64,000 bases of DNA, taken from assembly GCA_023402395.1 (NCBI GenBank), contig JAEYGI010000062.1:38434-102433 (forward strand). Direction: 5' to 3'. The notes under the pieces were generated by a model. It ran no database searches. It was not told where the DNA came from and saw nothing but the letters and a program-made list of their open reading frames with translations. Source of the stretch: Bacillota bacterium. Lineage in GTDB: Bacteria > Bacillota > UBA4882 > UBA8346. The translations under genes were made by a program, and so were the position numbers. Positions 15,600-24,058 of this stretch are shown here, in pieces (the stretch's first letter is position 1; the number at the start of each line of letters is the position of its first letter).

Positions 15600-16952
15600 T
15601 TGGCCATCATCAGCAGTCAACCGTCCGGAGCGCCGCGTTCCCCGGACCGGTTCATTCCCACTCCGGAGATGGAGCAAGCCTTTCAAAGCATTGAATCCAA
15701 CGAGAATCCGCTGCTGATTCTGGGCAAGGCCGGAACCGGCAAATCCACCTTCATCCGCGAATTGACCCGGCGCTATGGCAACGGTCTGGTCCTGCTGGCC
15801 CCCACCGGTATTGCGGCCCTGAATATCGAGGGCCAGACCATTCACTCCTTTTTCCGGCTGGAACCGTCGTTTCAGCAGCTTGACCGGATCGAGAAAAGCC
15901 GCCAGCCCGAGTTGTATCAACATCTCAAATTGCTGATAATCGACGAAATCTCCATGGTCCGGGCCGACCTGATGGACGCCGTGGATATCGCGTTACGCCG
16001 CAACCGCGATCAATGCGACCGGCCGTTCGGAGGAGTCAAAGTGGTCTTAATCGGCGATTTGCACCAACTCCCGCCAGTGGTCGCCAAAACCGAGGAAGCG
16101 GCGTTCAAAACGGGCGGACGGTATCCATCCCGTTACTTTTTCAGTTCCGATGTGATCCAGGCCGCGCTCCGGGCCGGAACCATCGAATGCATCGAATTCA
16201 CCCGCCTTTTTCGCCAGGCCGATCCCGGCTTTATTCAATTGCTGGAGGAGATCCGGAACGGTGCCTTGAGCAACCCGGCCGCGCGACTTTTGGAACGCCG
16301 CGTCCTTCCGGCGGCGGAACGCGGCGCGATTAAGGGATTGACCTTTCTTACCTGCCGCCGCAAGGAAGCGGAGTTGTACAACAGCCAACAGCTGGACGCT
16401 GTCGGCGGTGCGCCGCGCGGATACTCCGCCGTCTGTACCGGGGATTTTACCCGGCTGAGCGAGGATGAGTGTCCCAATCTGAAGGAATTATATTTGAAAA
16501 AAGGAGCCCAGGTTTTGTTCATCCGGAACAGTCCCACCCGGGACTGGGTCAACGGCACGCTCGGCCGGGTCAAAAAGCTCAGCAGTGACTGCATCCTGGT
16601 GGAGAGCGATGGCGAGGAGCTTCCGGTGGAACGGGAGATCTGGTACCGGTACCGTTACGAGATGGCCGATAAAAAGCTGGTCAAAGTGGAGGCCGGCGAG
16701 TTTCACCAATTCCCGGTCAAGCTGGGGTGGGCCATGACCATTCACAAAAGCCAGGGGCTGACCCTGCGCAATATCTACCTGGACACCGGGAACGGCGCTT
16801 TCGACTTCGGCCAGATCTATGTGGCGCTGAGCCGGGTGCGAAGCCTCGACAATTTGTACTTGAAGCAATCGATTGTTAATAAAGACCTGATCCCCGACGC
16901 CAGCATCCGTTCGTTTCTCGCGATGATGTTAAGGGGGACCCGGCCTGGTTAA
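15600..16952 (+). CDS. PIF1/RecD-like superfamily 1 DNA helicase
   Basis: A 450-residue SF1B helicase. Walker A LGKAGTGKST is at residues 41-50, followed by TGIAALNIEGQTIHSFF, Walker B LIIDEISMVRADL, the GDLHQLPPV motif, and at the C-terminus MTIHKSQGLTL and VALSRVR. These are the PIF1 signatures. PIF1-like enzymes unwind forked or structured DNA during replication and repair. The start is a TTG with AAGGAG seven bases upstream; no better start exists. An SOS-type promoter lies just ahead, so damage-induced expression is likely. Confidence 0.92.
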   Translation: MAIISSQPSGAPRSPDRFIPTPEMEQAFQSIESNENPLLILGKAGTGKSTFIRELTRRYGNGLVLLAPTGIAALNIEGQTIHSFFRLEPSFQQLDRIEKSRQPELYQHLKLLIIDEISMVRADLMDAVDIALRRNRDQCDRPFGGVKVVLIGDLHQLPPVVAKTEEAAFKTGGRYPSRYFFSSDVIQAALRAGTIECIEFTRLFRQADPGFIQLLEEIRNGALSNPAARLLERRVLPAAERGAIKGLTFLTCRRKEAELYNSQQLDAVGGAPRGYSAVCTGDFTRLSEDECPNLKELYLKKGAQVLFIRNSPTRDWVNGTLGRVKKLSSDCILVESDGEELPVEREIWYRYRYEMADKKLVKVEAGEFHQFPVKLGWAMTIHKSQGLTLRNIYLDTGNGAFDFGQIYVALSRVRSLDNLYLKQSIVNKDLIPDASIRSFLAMMLRGTRPG

Positions 16953-16967
16953 TTAACAAACGCAAAA

Positions 16968-16991
16968 CGACCGGCGTTTTCACGCCGGTCG
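16968..16991. terminator. Intrinsic terminator between convergent genes
   Basis: CGACCGGCG-TTTTCA-CGCCGGTCG. On the minus strand it is followed by TTTTGCGTTT, so it best serves the leftward gene ending at 17000. Confidence 0.75.
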
Positions 16992-16999
16992 CTATCGTC

Positions 17000-17758
17000 C
17001 TATGAATTGATATTGACCCGCACCGAGAGCCGGAAATCCGGTTCCTCCCGCCGCTCCCGCTGCAACTCCTCATAGAAGCGGACGGGAGTAAGCGGCCGGC
17101 CGACCCCCTGTTTACGGATTTCCCAGCCGGTTCGCTTGTCCTGATAACTGTATTCATACCGCAGCGAAGGATAGCCGACCTCCAGCCGTTCCCTGCACCA
17201 TGGATCCTCATACTTGGACAGATACCGCTTCCGGCCGATCGACAACCGCTCCTCGGTCTGCAGCCGTCGATTCACATAAGCGTATTCATAACGGCCCCAG
17301 CCGGTCTCGACCTTCTCTTCGAACTCCCCGCGAATCTCCCGCCGGTAGCGCCAGACCGCCAGCGGCGGCGCCAGCCGGGGCCGCCAGGGCCGCCGGAAGC
17401 GAAGCAATCCGTCCTCCGGCAGAATCGGTGGCAGGCCGAACCGCCAGGCGATCACCGGCCAATTTCCCTTATTGCGAGCTATGTACCGGATCTCGTCATC
17501 GACCAGCGGACGGCCGGATACCGAATATAAATAAAAGGTCAACCCCATCTCTTCTCCGGTCAGGCCAAACTGGCCGAAATGACGGACCTGTTCCCGGCCC
17601 ATCCCGTAAACGCCCTCCATCAGTTCCAAATCAATCTCCACCGGAGCCGGCGCTTGGAGGGCACGCTGCCGTTTGGCCAAAGCGGGTGGCGTCAACGTCA
17701 GTGTCAGGCTCATGATTAGGAGCAAGCAACTCGGTGCTAAGCGGAACGATTTTCTCAT
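17000..17758 (-). CDS. Exported protein of unknown function
   Basis: A 252-residue protein with a signal peptide (MRKSFRLAPSCLLLIMSL, cleavage near PPALAKRQ). After it comes an acidic-to-basic segment with VYGMGREQVRHFGQFGLTGEEMGLTFYLYS, a proline/arginine-rich stretch near residues 135-155, and a C-terminal half rich in Arg, Tyr and Glu (YEYAYVNRRLQTEERL, YEYSYQDKRTGWEIRKQG) that reads like repeated beta strands of a barrel or sandwich. ATG at 17758 follows GGAGG at a somewhat long spacing and is preferred because it places the signal peptide at the N-terminus. No family recognised. Confidence 0.6.
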   Translation of the reverse strand: MRKSFRLAPSCLLLIMSLTLTLTPPALAKRQRALQAPAPVEIDLELMEGVYGMGREQVRHFGQFGLTGEEMGLTFYLYSVSGRPLVDDEIRYIARNKGNWPVIAWRFGLPPILPEDGLLRFRRPWRPRLAPPLAVWRYRREIRGEFEEKVETGWGRYEYAYVNRRLQTEERLSIGRKRYLSKYEDPWCRERLEVGYPSLRYEYSYQDKRTGWEIRKQGVGRPLTPVRFYEELQRERREEPDFRLSVRVNINS

Positions 17759-17934
17759 CCCTTCCCCACCTCCTGCTTTTCCTGAGTATTTCCGCCGGAA
17801 AGCCGCGGATTCCTCCCGGCCACCGCTAAAAAAAGCCTGGGAATCCCTGGCAACCGGCCGCAGCCGGATGGCGGTAACAAGAGTGGGCGAAAGAGCGCCA
17901 TTCGCCAAAGCGGCTGGTGGAATTCAGAAAGAGG

Positions 17935-18510
17935 CTATTTTTTGACGTTCCTGGCAATATCCACTGCTACGATTACCGATTCCGACAGGAAATAAAAGAA
18001 GACCAATCCCACAAAGGCGTAAATTTCCCCTTTCATAATCGCCGAGAAACCGCCGATTAAGGTGTCCTCGTGGCGCGGAATCAGGAAGGCCATCCCGTGG
18101 AACAACGGGAAGGCGCCTTGGGCCGCAAACGCGGTAAACAGCCCTTCCGCCAACGACATCACCGCCACGAATGAAGCATACAACTCTCCCAGCAATTTCA
18201 GCCCGATCGACACGATGGGAACCACGGTATACTCGGACTCCGGCAACATCCGGATGTCCCGGGCGCGAATCCATAGGGTGTGAATGACCATATAAATTGT
18301 GTTCACGTATAGCAACTGAAAAATGAATCCCCCGACCAGCCCGCTGAGTTCATAGCTGAAAATCAGCTTCCAATTAAAGAGCCAGCCCACCATCGCGGCG
18401 AATCCGACGGCAATGGCCAAGGCCTTCAAGGCCACGCCGATCGCCCGCCGGAAGAAATGGCCCTCGGATACCAGTTGCAAAACCCGTTCCATAAAAAAGT
18501 ACTTTTCCAT
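17935..18510 (-). CDS. Membrane protein of unknown function
   Basis: A 191-residue protein with about four predicted membrane helices: residues 28-45, 52-75, a central re-entrant region and residues 165-185. The start at 18510 has AAAGGAG upstream; the longer frame beginning at 18537 has none. No catalytic motif is visible. It lies between an exported protein gene and a MutS-like ATPase gene on the same strand, with gaps of about 100-180 bases, so co-transcription is only possible. Confidence 0.65.
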   Translation of the reverse strand: MEKYFFMERVLQLVSEGHFFRRAIGVALKALAIAVGFAAMVGWLFNWKLIFSYELSGLVGGFIFQLLYVNTIYMVIHTLWIRARDIRMLPESEYTVVPIVSIGLKLLGELYASFVAVMSLAEGLFTAFAAQGAFPLFHGMAFLIPRHEDTLIGGFSAIMKGEIYAFVGLVFFYFLSESVIVAVDIARNVKK

Positions 18511-18612
18511 GCTATCTCCTTTGGAAATCCGTATCATTTTAAGATTATTTCTACATGGGAGCGCAATTTCCTGCCGGAAAGGGATGGCTAGCCGTTCAAG
18601 CAGCCGCCGGGC

Positions 18613-20436
18613 TTAGTTATCCCAGGATTCTTCCGTTCCGACATCGATGCCGGCCGACCGGATCAAAAATAACGCGTTCCGGGTGGTGGAAACGCCCGGC
18701 CGTAACCGGTAGTCGAAATGAATTCGGTCACCCCGGTACTCTTCCTGAAAATGGACGTTTTTGACCCGGCCGCCGCTTTCTTCCTCCAAGACCGCCAATT
18801 CCAGGTCGTGGGTGGAGACCATCCCGACCGCTCCGGCCCGGACCAGCTTCCTGATGAGTAGCTTGGCCCCGGCGTGCCGGTCCAGCGAATTGGTGCCTTT
18901 AAAGATCTCATCCAACAGGAAAAAAACCGGCCGTCCGGCCCGGGCAGCCTCGACGATCCGCTTGATGCGAAGCACTTCCGAATAAAAAGTAGAAAGGTTT
19001 TGGCCGAGATTGTCGCCCACCCGCATACAGCTATGAAGCTCCATCCGGGAACACGACAGCGACCCGGCGCAGACCGGCGCGCCCGCATAGGCCAGCGCCA
19101 GATTGATCCCGGCGCTCCGCAGATACGTGCTTTTGCCGGACATGTTGGAACCGGTCACCAGCAGGACCACGGCTGGTTTTTCAATGATTAGATCATTGGC
19201 CACCCTGGACTCGGGCAGCAAGGGATGAGCCAAGCCCCGGGCCGAATAATGCGGCGTTCCGTCGCTCACCAGCGGCATTGGCCATCCCGGATGGTCGAAC
19301 CGGATCAGCGCCAGACTCGACAAGGCTTCCATCGTAGCCAGCGCCTCCAGCCAGACCCGGAGCAGTTTTCCCGATTGCTCCTTCCACCGGGCCAGTGACC
19401 AATGGCACTGATAATCCCAGAGCACGACCAGATTGAAGAAGAAATAAAACGCGTTATTCCGGTTGGAAACCGCATCGGCGATCCGGGCCAACCGTTCGAT
19501 CTGCCGGAAAGCCGGCTGGCCGTCCCCGCCGACCATGCTCTGTCGCAGTCCGGCCAGGGCTTTGGAGTGGAACCGTTTGGACTCGAATGTTTCCAGGAGT
19601 CTTTGATAGACTTTGATATTCTGGGCATAGCCGGCCAACGCGTCAAAGATCGCGTTCCGTTCCTTGCGGCCGATCCGCAACAACACATAGTGGACGGCCA
19701 AGGCCGCGCCGGGAAGATAAAACGGCAGCTTCAGCCAGATGCCGCACAGCAGAAGCAGCCCGGTGACGACCGGCAGGATCCGGACGCCCAACCCTACCCA
19801 AGCCCAATCCGCGAGCCGGTCCCGTTCTTCGGCCCATTTAAAGAGAAACTCCGGATCCCGCATCCGGCCGGCAATGGCGAGGGCTTCGGACTGAAATTTC
19901 TGCCGCCAGCTTAAAAGCGGGCCCAACTCCGCCACAGCTTCCTGCCGTTCCCGGATCTCTTCCGCCCCGGGAAGCGCACCGTCCAGAATATGGGCCAGCC
20001 GGCGCCTTCCCAGAAAAGTTACCGCGGTATTTATCCATTGAAATAGTGAACCCGGGCCGAAGAGATCCAAGTCTCCCGAGAACGGATGATTGGGGTCGGC
20101 AAATTCGGCGCCGGTGTCGTCGAATTCCAACCATTCGCCGTTCAACCGTTTGAGCGACTCCTGATTGATCCGGGCCAAAAGCCCCGCCCGCTCCCGCCGC
20201 TTCATGGCGTTCACCTGACGGACATCCAGCCAGACAAAGAGGACGATTCCCAGGGTCAAAATCCCGCCGGCCGCCGGATAGCGCTTGAGCCAGAGGCACA
20301 TGGCGAACAACCCCAATCCGCCCCAGAAAACCGCCATTTTCCAACGATAGAAACGGTTGAAGATCGCTTCATATTTATCGCGAAGTCGCTGGTAAGTTTT
20401 TTTTCGCTTTTCATAGCATCGCTCCGGTTTTCTCAA
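18613..20436 (-). CDS. Membrane-anchored MutS-like ATPase
   Basis: A 607-residue protein with predicted membrane helices near residues 34-50, 56-70 and 214-250, a MutS lever-like helical region, and a C-terminal MutS ATPase domain. Walker A TGSNMSGKSTYLRS lies near residues 428-441, followed by FFLLDEIFKGTNSLDRHAG and VSTHDLELA. The mismatch-recognition N-terminal domain of true MutS is absent. Such MutS-related membrane proteins are widespread in bacteria and their role is not settled. The start is a TTG at 20436 with GAGGGG upstream; ATGs near it are out of frame. Confidence 0.88.
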   Translation of the reverse strand: MRKPERCYEKRKKTYQRLRDKYEAIFNRFYRWKMAVFWGGLGLFAMCLWLKRYPAAGGILTLGIVLFVWLDVRQVNAMKRRERAGLLARINQESLKRLNGEWLEFDDTGAEFADPNHPFSGDLDLFGPGSLFQWINTAVTFLGRRRLAHILDGALPGAEEIRERQEAVAELGPLLSWRQKFQSEALAIAGRMRDPEFLFKWAEERDRLADWAWVGLGVRILPVVTGLLLLCGIWLKLPFYLPGAALAVHYVLLRIGRKERNAIFDALAGYAQNIKVYQRLLETFESKRFHSKALAGLRQSMVGGDGQPAFRQIERLARIADAVSNRNNAFYFFFNLVVLWDYQCHWSLARWKEQSGKLLRVWLEALATMEALSSLALIRFDHPGWPMPLVSDGTPHYSARGLAHPLLPESRVANDLIIEKPAVVLLVTGSNMSGKSTYLRSAGINLALAYAGAPVCAGSLSCSRMELHSCMRVGDNLGQNLSTFYSEVLRIKRIVEAARAGRPVFFLLDEIFKGTNSLDRHAGAKLLIRKLVRAGAVGMVSTHDLELAVLEEESGGRVKNVHFQEEYRGDRIHFDYRLRPGVSTTRNALFLIRSAGIDVGTEESWDN

Positions 20437-20917
20437 ACCCTACATCCCCTCGGATCGCCCGGCATGCAATCCCCCCAGGCGCAATGTTAATCGCCATTCT
20501 AATATATCATGCCGGCTGACGAATGATTTAATCAACGCCGGCGATACTACCTATTATAAACTTTCCGGAAGGGCATTTAGTTTCAAAAAATGGTGAAATT
20601 ATCGAAGTAACCAATTTGCTTGGCAAAAAAAGCCCGGCCGCCGATCTTTATATTTTAAGTTTCCGGCTCGCCAATCCAACTTGGTTGCTAAACGGCATTG
20701 CTATTGTCAAAACATAAACATCTGTAACCAAACAAAAACATTTTATTGTCAAATCAAAAGCATCCGAAAAGCAAACGAAAGCACTGGATAGCCGAAGTGA
20801 AAACAGGGACTCCAAGCGGCGGACCAGTTCTGACTTGATTGTGACGGCGTTTTATGATACAGTAAAAAAAAACCCATTAAAATGATAGGATTAACCAAAT
20901 AAAGGAGCAACTGACGC
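20437..20917. other. Intergenic region upstream of the Rrf2 regulator
   Basis: About 480 AT-rich bases. It must carry the divergent promoters of the leftward MutS-like and rightward Rrf2 genes. TATGAT at 20853-20858 may be a -10 element, but no matching -35 is convincing. No other structure or small gene is seen. Confidence 0.35.
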
Positions 20918-21364
20918 GTGCAAATCTCCACCAAAGGCCGCTATGGATTACGAGCCATTGTTGACTTGGCCATGCATAATGTCGAAGGGCCCCTTGCATT
21001 GCGAGTCATCGCCGAACGGCAAGGCATCTCCGAATCTTATCTTGAACAGGTCTTTACCAGTCTCCGCAAGGCCGGCTTGGTCCGAGCCTCCCGCGGCGCC
21101 CAGGGCGGCTACGAATTGGGCCGACCGGCCACTGAAATTACCGCTGGAGACATTCTCCGGGCGCTGGAAGGGCCGATCACGCCGGTAAGTTGTCTAGAGA
21201 CCGAAGTGGGGTCCAAACATTGCGAGCGTGAGAAATCCTGTTCAACCCGATGGTTTTGGATAGAAATGAAAAATCAGATTGATCGTTTCCTGGACACTTT
21301 CACCTTGCAGGATCTGGTGGACCGGGCTCATACCGGAGAGCATAACCCGATGTATTATATTTAA
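20918..21364 (+). CDS. Rrf2-family regulator (CymR/IscR-like) of cysteine metabolism
   Basis: A 148-residue Rrf2 protein with the family start MQISTKGRYGLRAIVDLA, a winged helix-turn-helix recognition region (ISESYLEQVFTSLRKAGLV, RGAQGGYELGRP) and ITAGDILRALEGPITPV. Overall it reads like CymR, the repressor of cysteine biosynthesis that works with CysK. Unlike Bacillus CymR it has three cysteines in the effector loop (SCLETEVGSKHCEREKSC), so an Fe-S cluster or thiol switch of the IscR type is possible. GTG start with AAAGGAG upstream. It is convergent with cysK. Confidence 0.88.
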   Translation: MQISTKGRYGLRAIVDLAMHNVEGPLALRVIAERQGISESYLEQVFTSLRKAGLVRASRGAQGGYELGRPATEITAGDILRALEGPITPVSCLETEVGSKHCEREKSCSTRWFWIEMKNQIDRFLDTFTLQDLVDRAHTGEHNPMYYI

Positions 21365-21365
21365 A

Positions 21366-21407
21366 TGAAAAGAGAATCCGGAATTTCCCGGATTCTCTTT
21401 TCATTTG
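21366..21407. terminator. Bidirectional terminator between rrf2-type gene and cysK
   Basis: AAAAGAGAATCCGG, loop AATTTC, CCGGATTCTCTTTT. A long perfect stem with A and T runs on its two sides serves both convergent genes. Confidence 0.92.
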
Positions 21408-21418
21408 CAAGCGGAAGA

Positions 21419-22354
21419 TCACTCTTCCTGAAACAGGGTAGTTGACAGATAGCGCTCGCCCGTATCCGGCAGCAGCGCGACGATGTTCTTCCCTTTGTTT
21501 TCGGGCCGTTTGGCCAGTTCGGTCGCTGCGAAGGCCGCCGCCCCGGAGGAGATTCCTACCAGCAATCCCTCGGTTTTGGCCAGTTTCCGGGAGGTGGCAA
21601 AGGCTTCTTCGTTTTTCACTTTCACGATTTCGTCGATGGCGGACCGGTTGAAAACATCCGGAATAAACCCGGCGCCAATGCCCTGGATCTTGTGCGGCCC
21701 CGGTTTCCCACCCGACAGCACCGGGGAATCAAACGGTTCGACCGCGATCACCCGGACTTTCGGATTTTTTTGTTTTAACACCTCGCCCACGCCAGTCACC
21801 GTGCCCCCGGTTCCCACGCCGGCGACGAACAGGTCCACCTGACCATCGGTGTCCCGCCAGATCTCCTCCGCAGTCGTCCTGCGATGAATCTCGGGGTTAG
21901 CCGGATTTTTGAACTGTTGGGGGACAAAGGAATTCGGCGTTTCAGCCGCTAATTCCTCGGCCCGCTTCTCGGCGCCCTTCATCCCTTCCGGGCCGGGGGT
22001 CAGCACCAGTTCCGCCCCCAGGGCCTTTAAGATGTTCCGACGCTCCAGGCTCATCGTCTCCGGCATGGTCAGAATCAACCGGTATCCTTTGGCGGCCGCC
22101 ACAAACGCCAGGGCGATTCCAGTGTTCCCGCTGGTCGGCTCGATAATCACCGAATTCTTGGTCAAGATGCCTCGATCCTCGGCGTCCTTGATCATGGCAT
22201 AGCCGATCCGGTCCTTGACACTCCCACCCGGATTGAAATATTCCAATTTGGCAATGACTCTGGCCTCCAACCGCAGTTCCCGGTTGTAATTGGACAATTC
22301 CAGCAACGGGGTATTGCCGATTAAATCCGTCAAATGCTGGGCGATCTTAGCCAT
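21419..22354 (-). CDS. cysK: Cysteine synthase (O-acetylserine sulfhydrylase)
   Basis: A 311-residue PLP enzyme making cysteine from O-acetylserine and sulfide. PLP lysine in NPGGSVKDRI (Lys47), substrate loop TSGNTGI (74-80), phosphate-binding GVGTGGTVTG near 178-187 and C-terminal LLPDTGERYLST are all as in CysK. Length is typical. In Bacillota CysK also acts as the co-regulator of CymR, which fits the convergent Rrf2 gene. Its promoter and a CymR-like box lie just upstream. Confidence 0.96.
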   Translation of the reverse strand: MAKIAQHLTDLIGNTPLLELSNYNRELRLEARVIAKLEYFNPGGSVKDRIGYAMIKDAEDRGILTKNSVIIEPTSGNTGIALAFVAAAKGYRLILTMPETMSLERRNILKALGAELVLTPGPEGMKGAEKRAEELAAETPNSFVPQQFKNPANPEIHRRTTAEEIWRDTDGQVDLFVAGVGTGGTVTGVGEVLKQKNPKVRVIAVEPFDSPVLSGGKPGPHKIQGIGAGFIPDVFNRSAIDEIVKVKNEEAFATSRKLAKTEGLLVGISSGAAAFAATELAKRPENKGKNIVALLPDTGERYLSTTLFQEE

Positions 22355-22396
22355 TGTGCTCCCTCCAGTGTAATTCTTTTTATTCCAAATTCCTTT

Positions 22397-22454
22397 TATT
22401 CCAATTAATTTAGTATGATATTGTCATCATAACTCTTTCCTAAGGCACTGTCAA
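22397..22454 (-). promoter_or_regulatory. cysK promoter with CymR-box-like sequence
   Basis: On the minus strand TTGACA (22454-22449), 17-base spacer, TATGAT (22431-22426): a near-consensus sigma-A promoter. Just downstream, TAAATTAATTGGAATA (22412-22397) resembles the GGAATT-containing CymR box, and two more GGAAT half-sites follow. The operator assignment is inferred from memory of the Bacillus motif. Confidence 0.6.
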
Positions 22455-22468
22455 TCCTTTCTCTATCT

Positions 22469-23386
22469 TTAGCCGATCTGGTTCAAATCATAGGGTGTCT
22501 CCTGATAAACACAGTAATTCAGCCAGTTTACATAGAGCAGATTGGCGTGGCCGCGCCACTTTACCACCGGCGGCCGGGACGGGTCGTCATCTGGGTAATA
22601 GTTCTTGGGGATATTGATCGGAAGCCCTTTGGCAACATCCCGGTCATATTCCCATTTCAGAGAGCCCGGATCGTACTCCGAATGGCCGGTGATAAAAAAC
22701 TGCCGCTCGTCCCGGCTGGCCACGATATAGAGCCCGGCCTCCTCGGATTCGGATAGGATTTCAAGCTCGGGCGTTTTCTTGATATCCTCCCGCCGGACCT
22801 CGGTGTGCCGTGAATGCGGCGCGAAAAAGATATCGTCAAACCCCCGCATCAATTTGGTATGCTTGCGGTTGATGGTATGAGGAAATACACCGAACATCTT
22901 TTCAGACAGAGGATATTTGGGGATCCCGTAATGATAATATAATCCGGCCTGTGCCGCCCAACAGATATGGAACGTGGAAAAAACGTTCCGTTTGCTCCAT
23001 TCCATGATCTGGGTCAGCTCATCCCAATAATTGACCTGCTCGAAGTCCAGCTGTTCCACGGGAGCCCCCGTAACGATCATTCCGTCGAATTTTTGGTCTT
23101 GAACCTCTGCGAAGGTTTTATAGAATGATTCCAAGTGCTCCTCGGAAGTGTTTTTGGACTTATGGCTCTCGGCGTGCAACAACACAATCTCCACCTGAAG
23201 CGGGGAGTTTCCGATCAGCCGCAATAACTGGGTCTCAGTTACAATCTTGGTGGGCATCAGATTCAGAATAGCGATTCGCAACGGCCGGATATCCTGATGA
23301 AAAGCGCGGCCTTCGCTCATCACAAAGATATTCTCGTTCGTTAAAACTTCGGTCGCCGGAAGATGATCGGGGATTTTGATCGGCAT
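22469..23386 (-). CDS. metA: Homoserine O-acyltransferase MetA, predicted acetyl-CoA type
   Basis: A 305-residue MetA. The catalytic cysteine is Cys142 in STFHICWAAQAG and the His-Glu pair is in HSRHTEVR and GHSEYD. Residue 111, in TGAPVEQ, is glutamate. In this family Glu111 is known to select acetyl-CoA whereas Gly111 selects succinyl-CoA, so it should make O-acetylhomoserine. That fits the O-acetylhomoserine sulfhydrylase gene across the intergenic region. Expression is controlled by a SAM-I riboswitch in its leader. Confidence 0.93.
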   Translation of the reverse strand: MPIKIPDHLPATEVLTNENIFVMSEGRAFHQDIRPLRIAILNLMPTKIVTETQLLRLIGNSPLQVEIVLLHAESHKSKNTSEEHLESFYKTFAEVQDQKFDGMIVTGAPVEQLDFEQVNYWDELTQIMEWSKRNVFSTFHICWAAQAGLYYHYGIPKYPLSEKMFGVFPHTINRKHTKLMRGFDDIFFAPHSRHTEVRREDIKKTPELEILSESEEAGLYIVASRDERQFFITGHSEYDPGSLKWEYDRDVAKGLPINIPKNYYPDDDPSRPPVVKWRGHANLLYVNWLNYCVYQETPYDLNQIG

Positions 23387-23426
23387 GGAAACTCCTCCTT
23401 AATGATAAATGGTTAAACCGGGAAAC

Positions 23427-23453
23427 AAAAAACCTCTTCCCAAAGAGAAGAGG
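23427..23453 (-). terminator. Riboswitch-controlled terminator of metA
   Basis: On the minus strand CCTCTTC-TCTTTGG-GAAGAGG followed by TTTTTTG. It lies just after the SAM aptamer and 40 bases before the metA start, the standard expression platform. Confidence 0.9.
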
Positions 23454-23460
23454 CGCGCTC

Positions 23461-23569
23461 CTCTCTTATCTCTCAGGTTTCCCTGCAGGAATTAGCACCT
23501 TGGCGGAGATGCACCGCCGGTTGCCGAGGGATCATCGGGCCTTTCCCTTCCCCTCTCTTGATAAGAGAA
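23461..23569 (-). promoter_or_regulatory. SAM-I (S-box) riboswitch aptamer upstream of metA
   Basis: On the minus strand: P1 CTCTTATC pairs with GATAAGAG, with GAGGGGAAGGGA, GGCCCGATGATCCCTCGGCA, ACCGG, GGTGCTAATTCC and the end CTGAGAGATAAGAG. These are the conserved S-box blocks. When S-adenosylmethionine binds, the downstream terminator forms and metA is switched off. Confidence 0.95.
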
Positions 23570-23603
23570 TTATTTTTTGATATTCTATACGAAGATTGAC
23601 TTG

Positions 23604-23632
23604 ATTATAAGGAATTCGAGATCATTAGTCAA
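23604..23632 (-). promoter_or_regulatory. Promoter of the metA riboswitch leader
   Basis: TTGACT (23632-23627), 17-base spacer, TATAAT (23609-23604) on the minus strand, 35 bases before the aptamer. Confidence 0.8.
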
Positions 23633-23868
23633 GATGATTTAATGAGGTTTTACGATGAATTTATTGATGGCCCCACATATCCGTTCCAGACTATTCAGCG
23701 GTCATCCCCCAATCCACCTGTTCGAGCCGCTCCCGCAATCTTGCCGTGCTCGGATGTTGATTTTCATATTTTTAACAAAGATGGTCTTGACTCTCCATAT
23801 GACATGTTATATATTAATAATTAAATTATTATATCCTATTAAATAAATAGGAATAGTATAAATTAAAT

Positions 23869-23978
23869 CCTTATCCAGAGAGGTTGAGGGATGGGCCCGA
23901 TGATGCCTCGGCAACCGGCGGATCAGCTCCGCATGGTGCCAAGTCCTGCGAAACGGGGTTCGTTTCGAAAGATAAGGG
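23869..23978 (+). promoter_or_regulatory. SAM-I (S-box) riboswitch aptamer upstream of metY
   Basis: P1 CCTTATC pairs with GATAAGG; between them lie AGAGAGGTTGAGGGA, GGGCCCGATGATGCCTCGGC, AACCGGCGG, GGTGCCAAGTCCTGC and GAAAGAT. The block order is that of SAM-I. It is divergent from the metA riboswitch about 300 bases away. Confidence 0.95.
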
Positions 23979-23992
23979 GGTATCTGTGCAAT

Positions 23993-24022
23993 AAGCCCCC
24001 TTACTAGGGGGCTTTTAGTTTT
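23993..24022 (+). terminator. Riboswitch-controlled terminator of metY
   Basis: AAGCCCCC-TTACTA-GGGGGCTTTTAGTTTT, between the SAM aptamer and the metY ribosome site. Confidence 0.9.
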
Positions 24023-24058
24023 CAAGAACTAGATTAAATCTTAAGGAGGAATGCTTCA

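Noticed and set aside
20749..20934. Small leftward membrane protein ahead of the Rrf2 gene
   Set aside because: It overlaps the Rrf2 start and ribosome site and lacks its own ribosome site.
23642..23846. Short ORFs between the two SAM riboswitches
   Set aside because: They overlap the metA leader promoter region and have no ribosome site; the region is better explained as leader DNA.
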